Shown here piece by piece: positions 1 to 5,402 of a DNA stretch of 5,543 bases. The DNA is from JAZLEZ01 sp045615505. GTDB lineage: Bacteria > Spirochaetota > Spirochaetia > Sphaerochaetales > Sphaerochaetaceae. The notes beneath the pieces are model-generated. The model saw only the letters and a program-made list of their open reading frames with translations, was not told the origin of the DNA and ran no database searches. The position numbers and the translations under genes are program-made. The stretch lies in NCBI GenBank assembly GCA_045615505.1, contig JAZLEZ010000046.1, positions 1 to 5,543 of the forward strand, written 5' to 3'. Numbering within the stretch: position 1 is the stretch's first letter; each line of letters starts with the position of its first letter.

Positions 1-188
1 GCCCAAAATTCATCATATCCAGAAAGAAAACGGAAAAAATCGGAACAAGACATATAACACTGATGAAAAATCTGTTATTGTAAATTTATGCAGCCGATTT
101 TGAATATTCATTCAACAAAAATTGCATTTTGAAATTGGCTCTTATAGATTGTTATTTTCCAGATTATCCAGATCGTCATATTTTTTAT

Positions 189-203
189 TGCAACAATGTT
201 GCA
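189..203. promoter_or_regulatory. Perfect 15-bp palindrome, candidate operator
   Basis: TGCAACAATGTTGCA is a perfect inverted repeat of two 7-base arms around one central base. The sequence ATTGCAACAA, covering its left arm, recurs in the same orientation at 225-234, 38 bases downstream. The pair sits 50 to 20 bases ahead of the regulator start codon, where an autoregulatory operator would be expected. That the WYL protein binds it is inference. The symmetry itself is read directly. Confidence 0.45.
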
Positions 204-216
204 TAACTGATAGCAT
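189..216 (+). promoter_or_regulatory. Weak candidate promoter for the WYL regulator
   Basis: TTGCAA (189-194) and TAGCAT (211-216) are separated by 16 bases, and each matches the sigma70 consensus at four of six positions. The -35 would lie inside the palindrome, so a bound dimer would block RNA polymerase. In AT-rich DNA such matches arise by chance, so this is only the best-placed candidate. Confidence 0.25.
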
Positions 217-224
217 ACTTGAAA

Positions 225-234
225 ATTGCAACAA
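225..234 (+). repeat. Second copy of ATTGCAACAA half-site
   Basis: This is an exact 10-base direct repeat of 187-196. It contains the TTG at 226, which could be mistaken for a start codon of the regulator. Its position just downstream of the candidate -10 would suit a second operator half-site or the early 5' UTR. No inverted partner arm follows it. Confidence 0.4.
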
Positions 235-255
235 AAATACAACAAGAGGTGTTAT

Positions 256-1221
256 GTGAAAGGTGAAAGAGTTGCACAACTTGAGCTAATTCTCAAATCT
301 CATCCGGAAGGACTCCGAAAGTCTGATATTGCCAGAAGGATAGGAGTTCACAGATCTACAATCGGCAGATACATAAATGATCTTAAACAGTACAGTGATG
401 TCTATGAAGAAAACAGCCTTGTGAAAATCAACAGCAAAAATTCCGAAGAAAAACTTGACCTGAGTGTTTATGAAAGTCTTGCACTGAATATGGGTGCAGA
501 GATGTTGCTGAACAACTCAGAATTTCAGAGCCATCATCTTGCATCCGGACTCAGAAAAATTGCAATGCATATGAATGCCTATGCTCCGGAGATTTCTAAG
601 AACATTGTTGCCATAGCAGAAGAAGCTGAAAAAAGATCTACTTTTGAAAAAAGAGGACAACAGTACAATGCAGTTCTTGAAGTTCTTATAGATGCTTGGA
701 TAACGGGACGCATGGTAAAGATTAAGCACAGCCAGAATGACATAAGTGAAGAAACAGAACTTGCACCCTATTTTATAGGTTTTGTGGACAGCGAGAACGG
801 AAGAAATCCTATAAGCGTAACGGGAAGACTGAGACACACAACGGAAATAATCACACTGAATATTAGCAGGATACTTGATGTTGAACTTCTGAACGAAACC
901 TACACGATACCGGATAATCTGAAAGCATTCAGAAAAAACGATGAAATATCATCTGTATCCAATGTCATAGATTCAATTCCTCTCACATTGATTGTAAAAG
1001 AGAAATCTGCTTTGAATGCATTCAGAATACTTGCTCACAGTGAAATTAAAACAGAAACATTGCCGGACGGGAAAATCAAATGCTTTTTTGAAGCGGAGAA
1101 CTCAATCGAGCTGTTTTTGAGAATAGTACAGTGCTTTGATTCCGTGGAAGTCGTCGGACCTGAAAAATTCAGAAACAGAATAGTCAGAACATTAAAACAG
1201 ATTCTTGCGATATACGAATAG
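256..1221 (+). CDS. WYL-domain transcriptional regulator with N-terminal HTH
   Basis: A 321-residue DNA-binding regulator. Residues about 5-45 form a winged-helix HTH of the HTH_11/DeoR-like type, with GLRKSDIARRIGVHRSTIGR as the core. A helical linker follows, then a WYL-like beta domain at about 138-220, including APYFIGF and a strand ending ETYTIPD. The C-terminal part, about 240-320, fits the WCX extension (GPEKFRNRIV and a terminal helix). The WYL tripeptide itself is not visible, as NPISVTG occupies that region, so ligand binding may differ from the family norm. GTG 256 is preferred because AGAGG at 245-249 lies six bases before it. A TTG at 226 in the same frame has no ribosome binding site and lies in a repeated upstream element. 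WYL proteins generally sense nucleic acids or small ligands and control neighbouring genes. The target here is unknown, with itself and groEL as obvious candidates. Confidence 0.85.
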   Translation: MKGERVAQLELILKSHPEGLRKSDIARRIGVHRSTIGRYINDLKQYSDVYEENSLVKINSKNSEEKLDLSVYESLALNMGAEMLLNNSEFQSHHLASGLRKIAMHMNAYAPEISKNIVAIAEEAEKRSTFEKRGQQYNAVLEVLIDAWITGRMVKIKHSQNDISEETELAPYFIGFVDSENGRNPISVTGRLRHTTEIITLNISRILDVELLNETYTIPDNLKAFRKNDEISSVSNVIDSIPLTLIVKEKSALNAFRILAHSEIKTETLPDGKIKCFFEAENSIELFLRIVQCFDSVEVVGPEKFRNRIVRTLKQILAIYE

Positions 1222-1226
1222 TTTGT

Positions 1227-1255
1227 TTGACTAACCTGCAAAGTTTTATTATCTT
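1227..1255 (+). promoter_or_regulatory. Sigma70-type promoter of groEL
   Basis: TTGACT at 1227-1232 (five of six) is followed after exactly 17 bases by TATCTT at 1250-1255 (four of six). It starts right behind the regulator stop codon and would give a 5' UTR of about 37 bases. The HrcA operator CIRCE (TTAGCACTC, nine bases, GAGTGCTAA) is absent from this 78-base gap, so heat-shock control, if any, works by another route. Confidence 0.55.
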
Positions 1256-1299
1256 TAGTTTTGCGTTAACTGATAAAAATAAATGGAGGAAATAGATAT

Positions 1300-2934
1300 A
1301 TGGCAAAACAGCTTCAATTCAGTGAAGAAGCCAGAAAGTCACTGGTTTCAGGTGTTGAACAGATTGCAAAGGCAGTTATGACAACCTTGGGCCCTAAAGG
1401 ACGCACGGTTCTGTTGGACAAGAAGTACGGTGCACCTGCTATTACAAAAGACGGTGTCTCCGTAGCAAGAGAAGTAGAGCTTGAAAATCCGTTTGAAAAC
1501 ATGGGAGCTCAGCTTGTTAAGGAAGTTGCAGCAAAAACAAATGATGTTGCAGGAGACGGTACTACAACGGCAACAGTTCTTGCATGGGCAATCACAAAAG
1601 AAGGAATGAAGAGTGTTTCTTCCGGTGTCAATCCTATGGGAATCAGACGCGGTATCGACATGGCTGTTTCTGATGCAGTTGAAATCATCAAGAAAGAAGC
1701 AAAGACAGTCAGCAATAAGGAAGAAATCAAACAGGTTGCAACAATATCTTCCAATTCCGATTACACAATCGGTGAGGAAATTGCAAATGCAATGGAAAAA
1801 GTCGGAATGGACGGAGTAATTACAATCGAAGAATCAAAGAACATCGATACTACAACTGATTTTGTTGAAGGTATGCAATTTGACCGCGGTTATATTTCTC
1901 CTTACTTTGCAAATAACCATGAAACAATGACAACAACATTTGAAGACCCTTATATTCTCATTTACGACAAGAAAATTTCTTCAATGAAAGAACTCCTACC
2001 TGTACTTGAGAAGGTTGTTCAGACATCAAAGCCTGTACTTATCATTGCAGAGGATGTTGACGGAGAAGCTCTCACAACGCTTGTTGTAAACTCACTCAGA
2101 GGAACACTCAATGTCTGTGCAATCAAAGCACCGGGATTCGGTGACAGAAGAAAGGCAATGCTTGAAGATATTGCTGTACTTACAGGCGGTCAGGTTGTCA
2201 GTGAAGAACTCGGAATGAAGCTGGAAAGTACTGAGCTCAACCAGCTCGGAAGAGCAAAGAGTGTAAAGATTGAAAAAGAAAATACTACAATAATCAACGG
2301 AAAGGGCGAGTCTTCAGCAATTTCAGACAGAATTTCAATGATTAAAAAGCAGATTGCCGATACAACAAGTGATTACGATAGAGAAAAGCTTCAGGAAAGA
2401 CTTGCAAAGCTTTCCGGAGGAGTTGCAGTAATCAATGTAGGTGCCGCAACCGAAGTTGAACTCAAGGAAAGAAAACACAGGGTTGAGGATGCCGTTAATG
2501 CTACAAGGGCTGCAATAGAGGAAGGTGTAATACCCGGAGGCGGAGTTGCCCTTACACAGGCATCAAAAAAGATGGAAGAAAAAGATCTTTCAAAGCTCTC
2601 AGAAGAAGAAAAAATCGGTTACAAGATTGTTAAGCGTGCACTCGAAGAACCTATGCGTCAGATTGCAGAAAATGCCGGCGAAGACGGAGCCATCATTGCA
2701 GATAAATGCAAGAACAGTGAAGACGGATTCGGTTATGATGCAAACAAGAACCAGTGGGTCTGTATGGTAGATGCCGGTATTATCGATCCTGTAAAAGTAA
2801 CAAGATCGGCTCTTCAGAATGCCGCAAGTATTGCATCTCTGATTCTTACATCCGAATGTGCAATTACAGATATTCCTGCACCGGAACCTGCAGCCCCTGC
2901 TGCTCCGGGAATGGGCGGAATGGGCGGATTCTGA
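1300..2934 (+). CDS. groEL: Chaperonin GroEL (Hsp60, Cpn60)
   Basis: A 544-residue ATP-driven cytosolic chaperonin. Two seven-subunit rings would enclose unfolded proteins with the GroES lid. It is full length and aligns end to end with the family. TTLGPKGR at 28-35 and GDGTTTAT at 85-92 form the nucleotide site. D86 and D397 (RVED) correspond to the E. coli Mg/ATP and catalytic aspartates D87 and D398. The chaperonin signature AAIEEGVIPGGG lies at 404-415, and the tail has GMGGMGGF, a short version of the GGM repeat. The start is set by GGAGGA (1285-1290), nine bases before ATG. No groES is adjacent, so the co-chaperonin must be elsewhere. A promoter in front and a terminator behind make it monocistronic. 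No residue of the ATPase site appears altered. Confidence 0.98.
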   Translation: MAKQLQFSEEARKSLVSGVEQIAKAVMTTLGPKGRTVLLDKKYGAPAITKDGVSVAREVELENPFENMGAQLVKEVAAKTNDVAGDGTTTATVLAWAITKEGMKSVSSGVNPMGIRRGIDMAVSDAVEIIKKEAKTVSNKEEIKQVATISSNSDYTIGEEIANAMEKVGMDGVITIEESKNIDTTTDFVEGMQFDRGYISPYFANNHETMTTTFEDPYILIYDKKISSMKELLPVLEKVVQTSKPVLIIAEDVDGEALTTLVVNSLRGTLNVCAIKAPGFGDRRKAMLEDIAVLTGGQVVSEELGMKLESTELNQLGRAKSVKIEKENTTIINGKGESSAISDRISMIKKQIADTTSDYDREKLQERLAKLSGGVAVINVGAATEVELKERKHRVEDAVNATRAAIEEGVIPGGGVALTQASKKMEEKDLSKLSEEEKIGYKIVKRALEEPMRQIAENAGEDGAIIADKCKNSEDGFGYDANKNQWVCMVDAGIIDPVKVTRSALQNAASIASLILTSECAITDIPAPEPAAPAAPGMGGMGGF

Positions 2935-2971
2935 TATAAAAGAATTTTTAATAATAAAAAAGGCTAACAAC

Positions 2972-3006
2972 AAAAGGCAACAGGTTTCATTCTTGTTGCC
3001 TTTTTT
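2972..3006 (+). terminator. Intrinsic terminator of groEL
   Basis: AAAAGGCAACA (2972-2982) pairs perfectly with TGTTGCCTTTT (2994-3004) across an 11-base loop, and six T residues begin at 3001. A near copy of the left arm, AAAAGGCTAACA, lies just upstream at 2958-2969 and could pair with the same right arm through one bulged base. The terminator lies 37 bases after the groEL stop and separates groEL from yajC. Confidence 0.9.
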
Positions 3007-3031
3007 GCAGGAATAATATTAAATAATAGAA

Positions 3032-3056
3032 GAAGAACCCGCAGAAAAAGTTCTTC
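3032..3056 (+). other. Stem-loop upstream of yajC
   Basis: GAAGAAC (3032-3038) and GTTCTTC (3050-3056) form a 7-bp stem with an 11-base loop. No T-run follows, so it is not a terminator. It would fall in the yajC 5' UTR if transcription starts near the AT-rich TAATATTAAATAATAG stretch at 3014-3029. Its role is unknown, and a 7-bp stem can occur by chance. Confidence 0.35.
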
Positions 3057-3091
3057 AACAAACAAAAAACCATTACTATGTGAGGTATAAA

Positions 3092-3619
3092 ATGAACGCA
3101 TTAATCGCAATGGGCAGCACAGTTTCATCTGATGCAACAGCAAATGGCGCAGCCGGTGGATACTCATCATTAATTATGATTGTAATTATGATTGCTATTT
3201 TCTGGCTCCTTCTGATAAGACCTCAGAAGAAGAGAGAAAAGGAAACAAAGAATATGCTCGCAGCTCTCAAGAAGGGTGATAAGATTGTTACAATCGGCGG
3301 TATCAAGGGAACAGTTGCCTATGTTAAGGATAATTCAGTTGTAATTAAAGTTGATGACAACGCAAAGATTGAATTTACAAAATCAGCTATTTCTCAAGTT
3401 CTTTCACAGAGTGAAGCTGCTCCTGTAGAGACAAAGAAAGAAGAAGTTGTTGTTGAAGCTCCTAAAGCAGAAGTCAAAGAAGAAGTAAAAACAGAAGAAA
3501 AGGCTGAAGCTTCTGCCAAAAAAGCTCCTGCCAAAAAAGCTCCTGCCAAAAAGACTGCAGTAAAGAAAGAAACAGCCAAGAAAGCTCCTGCCAAAAAAGC
3601 AACAGCTGAAAAGAAATAA
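3092..3619 (+). CDS. yajC: Preprotein translocase subunit YajC with lysine-rich tail
   Basis: A 175-residue inner-membrane protein associated with the SecDF part of the Sec translocase. After a short N-terminal segment, one hydrophobic helix spans about 25-42. It is followed by the hallmark LLIRPQKKREK (40-50) and a small cytoplasmic domain to about 105 with KKGDKIVTIGGIKGTV. YajC is usually near 85-115 residues. Here about 70 more follow: an acidic glutamate-rich part (about 112-140), then a tail with AKK/APAKK repeats (141-175) holding 14 lysines in 35 residues. ATG 3092 is chosen because GAGG at 3082-3085 lies six bases before it. The in-frame GTG at 3080 overlaps that ribosome binding site. 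secD and secF do not follow, which is unusual for the gene. A terminator closes the unit. Confidence 0.93.
   Translation: MNALIAMGSTVSSDATANGAAGGYSSLIMIVIMIAIFWLLLIRPQKKREKETKNMLAALKKGDKIVTIGGIKGTVAYVKDNSVVIKVDDNAKIEFTKSAISQVLSQSEAAPVETKKEEVVVEAPKAEVKEEVKTEEKAEASAKKAPAKKAPAKKTAVKKETAKKAPAKKATAEKK
3513..3600 (+). repeat. Repeats of a 15-base unit encoding PAKKA
   Basis: CTGCCAAAAAAGCTC occurs twice in perfect tandem (3513-3527, 3528-3542) and once degenerate (3543-3557). A further CTGCCAAAAAAGC copy lies at 3588-3600. The unit is in frame with yajC and encodes the alanine-lysine-proline tail. Near identity at DNA level, including the run of six A, suggests recent slippage or duplication rather than old divergence. 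Confidence 0.8.
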
Positions 3620-3640
3620 TCAGGCAATCAGTGCTTGTTG

Positions 3641-3673
3641 AAGAATACTCCCGTTGGGGGTATTCTTTTTTTT
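3641..3673 (+). terminator. Intrinsic terminator between yajC and ispH
   Basis: AAGAATACTCCC (3641-3652) pairs with GGGGGTATTCTT (3656-3667) as a 12-bp stem containing one T-G wobble, closed by the three-base loop GTT. Eight T residues (3666-3673) follow. It lies 21 bases past the yajC stop and ends only 17 bases before the ispH start codon, so it may also limit transcription into ispH. Confidence 0.92.
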
Positions 3674-3690
3674 AGGAAATTAAACATAAG

Positions 3691-4551
3691 ATGAAAATAA
3701 TAAAAAGCAAAACACTCGGCTATTGCCATGGTGTTGCATCAACTTTGAAAAAGGCTCAGTACTGTATAGAAAAGGCAAAAAACTGCAATAAAAATTCCTA
3801 CAGCATCGGGAATCTCATTCATAATCCGGATGTAGTGAAATATTTTTCGGAGCAGGGTCTTGAAGTTATTTCAGATTCTTTGTGTCCAAGCGGCGTTGCC
3901 CTTATCCGAGCGCACGGAATTGCAGATAAAATCAGAAAGGAGTACATAGAAAAAGGTTTTGACCTTGTTGATGCTACCTGTGTGAATATTCTGCATACAA
4001 AAGAGGTAATAAAGAAGAGTTCAGAGCAAGGCAGAAAAATTGTATTGCTCGGGGTGCCTTTTCACGCCGAAACAGAGTGTCTTATAGATACGGAAAAAGC
4101 TGAATGTTTTCTTGTGTCTTGTGAAGAAGATCTTTCAGAACTTTTCAGTTGTATTCCGCCGGATGAAAAGGTTACGCTTGTAACTCAGACAACATTTCCA
4201 AAGCAGACCTACGACAGATTGAGTATCGAAATAACGAATCATTATCGGAATTGCATAATCGGCAACGGACTATGTCCCGATTGTATAAAAAGAAAAAATG
4301 ACGGGAAAGAGCTTGCCTGTTCAGTGGATGCAGTTGTTGTAATCGGAGGAAAAAACAGTGAGAACACAAAAGACCTTGCAAATTGTATTTCCGATTTGGG
4401 CAAGCCTGTATATATGATAGAAAACATTCGTGATATCGATGCAAAAACGGAAGAGACTTTCAAGTCTTATGAATCAATCGGCATCTGCAGCGGGACTTCG
4501 ACTCCCATGGATATTATTGACAGAGTCTGTGAGTATCTGGCCTGCCTTTGA
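3691..4551 (+). CDS. ispH: 4-hydroxy-3-methylbut-2-enyl diphosphate reductase IspH (LytB)
   Basis: A 286-residue iron-sulfur enzyme catalysing the last MEP-pathway step, the reduction of HMBPP to IPP and DMAPP in the cytosol. The three cluster cysteines are C12 (GYCHGV), C97 (VDATC) and C195 (GLCPDC). Substrate-site residues are recognisable: H44 in IHNP, H75 in RAHG, H125 and E127 in FHAET, T167/T168 in TQTTF, S223 and N225 in KNSEN, and S270 in SGTSTP. Some normally conserved spots differ. DATC is followed by V rather than P, the third cysteine lies in CPDC rather than CxAT, and SSN reads SEN. Length is normal and no S1-domain fusion is present. The ribosome binding site is weak: AGGA at 3674-3677, 13 bases before ATG and touching the preceding terminator T-run. 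No convincing promoter is seen, so expression may rely on read-through or an unrecognised start site. Confidence 0.93.
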   Translation: MKIIKSKTLGYCHGVASTLKKAQYCIEKAKNCNKNSYSIGNLIHNPDVVKYFSEQGLEVISDSLCPSGVALIRAHGIADKIRKEYIEKGFDLVDATCVNILHTKEVIKKSSEQGRKIVLLGVPFHAETECLIDTEKAECFLVSCEEDLSELFSCIPPDEKVTLVTQTTFPKQTYDRLSIEITNHYRNCIIGNGLCPDCIKRKNDGKELACSVDAVVVIGGKNSENTKDLANCISDLGKPVYMIENIRDIDAKTEETFKSYESIGICSGTSTPMDIIDRVCEYLACL

Positions 4552-4576
4552 AGTTTGTACGCAGAACTGCTATAAT
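4548..4576 (+). promoter_or_regulatory. Extended -10 promoter of pgsA
   Basis: TATAAT at 4571-4576 is a perfect -10, preceded by TGC (4568-4570), the TGn extended element. TTGAAG (4548-4553), a four-of-six -35, sits exactly 17 bases upstream and overlaps the ispH stop codon. Transcription would start near 4583, giving a 5' UTR of under 20 bases that begins just before the GAGGA ribosome binding site. Confidence 0.75.
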
Positions 4577-4599
4577 TGTTTTTACGAGGACCGATTACT

Positions 4600-5187
4600 A
4601 TGAACCTGCCTAACAGACTGACACTTACACGAATGATTCTTACTCCGTTTGTTTTTCTTTGGTATTTCTCATCCGATGTTATCCGCAGTCTTCCTGTTTT
4701 GCTGTACTGTACCATCCTGATTCTGCTTTATGCAGTTATGGAACTTACTGACCTTATAGACGGAAAAATCGCCAGAAAGAGACATCTTGTAACAGACTTG
4801 GGAAAGGTTATGGATCCTTTTGCAGATGGAATGTGTCATATTACATTCTTCCTGTGTTTTACGGTTACTTCGATTATGCCTGTCTGGGCTTTTGTGATAA
4901 TCTTATGGAGAGAGCTGCTTCAGTGTTTTATGAGAATGCTTCTTATGGGCAAAGGCAAGGCAATGCCGGCAAACATTTTCGGTAAGTCCAAAACATGTCT
5001 TTATGCTTTTACATCGATTGTTGGTTTTGCTTCAAGGATTCTTATTATCTGTTCCTGTTTTCCTGTCTGGATGAGAACAACTATGCTGATTTTGTCAGGC
5101 CTTTCGGCATTGGCATCTGCTGTAAGTTTTATAATCTATTTATATAATACTTTCAAAAGCGGTGTTTTGAGCAGTTTAACACGATAA
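4600..5187 (+). CDS. pgsA: CDP-diacylglycerol-glycerol-3-phosphate 3-phosphatidyltransferase
   Basis: A 195-residue membrane enzyme of the CDP-alcohol phosphatidyltransferase family. It would transfer the phosphatidyl group from CDP-diacylglycerol to glycerol 3-phosphate, the committed step to phosphatidylglycerol and cardiolipin. The full family motif DX2DGX2ARX8GX3DX3D is present with D51, D54, G55, A58, R59, G68, D72 and D76. The N-terminal NLPNRLTLTRM, the WRELLQCFMR segment (103-112) and GKSKT (128-132) are typical of PgsA rather than of phosphatidylserine or cardiolipin synthases. Roughly five or six hydrophobic segments are visible. The usual DPxADK ending reads DPFADGM. ATG 4600 follows GAGGA (4586-4590) by nine bases. 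The in-frame TTG 4576 lies in the promoter -10 and cannot be the start. Substrate is inferred from family resemblance, so another alcohol acceptor is possible. Confidence 0.88.
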   Translation: MNLPNRLTLTRMILTPFVFLWYFSSDVIRSLPVLLYCTILILLYAVMELTDLIDGKIARKRHLVTDLGKVMDPFADGMCHITFFLCFTVTSIMPVWAFVIILWRELLQCFMRMLLMGKGKAMPANIFGKSKTCLYAFTSIVGFASRILIICSCFPVWMRTTMLILSGLSALASAVSFIIYLYNTFKSGVLSSLTR

Positions 5188-5278
5188 TTCTGAAAGATTT
5201 CAGATAAACTCAAAAAAAATTAAAAAAAAATTTTTTTACTGTTGACATTCCAGTAGCATTTAAGGTATTTTAATCGGG
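5188..5278. other. Gap after pgsA with weak hairpin and A/T tracts
   Basis: There is no gene here. CTGAA and TTCAG (5190-5203) form only a 5-bp hairpin without a following T-run, so pgsA has no convincing terminator. The A8-TT-A9-T7 block (5212-5237) and the promoter fill the rest and are listed separately. Confidence 0.5.
5212..5271 (+). promoter_or_regulatory. Strong promoter with UP-like A/T tracts
   Basis: TTGACA (5242-5247) is a perfect -35. TATTTT (5266-5271), four of six, follows after 18 bases. Directly upstream, A8, TT, A9 and T7 (5212-5237) occupy the place of a UP element bound by the RNA polymerase alpha subunits. A G/C-rich segment, CGGGCACGC, follows the -10 like a discriminator. 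This arrangement is characteristic of rRNA and other stable-RNA promoters. The start site would be near 5278. Confidence 0.75.
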
Positions 5279-5283
5279 CACGC

Positions 5284-5318
5284 TCAAAACTGCGGTTTTG
5301 AAAATGCAGTTGTTTTTT
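5284..5318 (+). promoter_or_regulatory. Mutually exclusive hairpins at the RNA 5' end
   Basis: TCAAAAC (5284-5290) pairs with GTTTTGA (5295-5301) around a TGCG loop. Alternatively AACTGC (5288-5293) pairs with GCAGTT (5306-5311), followed after one G by six T (5313-5318), a weak terminator shape. The two structures share 5288-5293, so they cannot coexist. This could be an attenuator, or the first hairpin could be a boxB-like element ahead of boxA. Confidence 0.4.
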
Positions 5319-5348
5319 ACAGAGATATTAAAGAAGAGAAGGTAGTAA

Positions 5349-5384
5349 ATGTCTTTTAACGATTGCCGAAAGGCCGTTGGTTAA
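5349..5384 (+). CDS. Possible 11-residue leader peptide
   Basis: The frame MSFNDCRKAVG starts at ATG 5349, six bases after AGAAGG (5337-5342), a good Shine-Dalgarno match, and ends at TAA 5382-5384. It lies inside the 5352-5388 hairpin, so translating it would melt that stem, as in attenuation by leader peptides. The same bases form the boxA-like motif, so the apparent ribosome binding site may be coincidence in purine-rich DNA. Confidence 0.25.
   Translation: MSFNDCRKAVG
5350..5364 (+). promoter_or_regulatory. boxA-like antitermination sequence
   Basis: TGTCTTTTAACGATT resembles the rRNA boxA of E. coli, TGCTCTTTAACAATT, at 12 of 15 positions by direct comparison. BoxA RNA recruits NusB and S10 to prevent early termination in rRNA operons. 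It lies about 70 bases after the predicted start site, a sensible distance. Against it, the element would be paired within the 5352-5388 stem. Confidence 0.4.
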
Positions 5385-5402
5385 AAGAATGCTTTTGGAA
5401 GC

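Larger units (their letters stand above)
1..255. other. Non-coding region upstream of the WYL regulator
   Basis: No open frame of useful length is seen on either strand. The stretch is AT-rich and holds several short symmetric or repeated elements. TTGAAT and ATTCAA at 100-115 are inverted around four bases. TCCAGAT occurs twice (158-164 and 167-173). The palindrome at 189-203 and a repeated half-site are described separately. It most likely holds the promoter and control sites of the downstream regulator. Any gene to the left would have to start beyond the window edge. Confidence 0.6.

Noticed and set aside
1..16. Minus-strand ATG ATG AAT TTT GGG reading off the left edge, possible start of a divergent gene
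   Set aside because: Only five codons are visible, and no ribosome binding site stands upstream of it on that strand.
226..255. TTG 226 as start codon of the WYL regulator
   Set aside because: It has no ribosome binding site and lies in the repeated ATTGCAACAA element. AGAGG at 245-249 positions GTG 256 instead.
254..259. ATG at 254 as a regulator start
   Set aside because: It is out of frame and followed at once by TGA.
1222..1299. CIRCE heat-shock operator ahead of groEL
   Set aside because: Neither TTAGCACTC nor GAGTGCTAA, nor a near match, is present in the gap.
3080..3091. GTG 3080 as yajC start
   Set aside because: It would put the GAGG ribosome binding site inside the gene. ATG 3092 is correctly spaced and gives the normal YajC N-terminus.
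3394..3627. Minus-strand open frame over the yajC tail, rich in alanine and phenylalanine
   Set aside because: It mirrors the lysine/alanine repeats of yajC. Its AAGF-type composition is a reflection of the AAA and GCC codons, with no start signals.
4576..4599. TTG 4576 as pgsA start
   Set aside because: The T of this codon is the last base of the TATAAT -10, so the codon would lie upstream of the transcription start.
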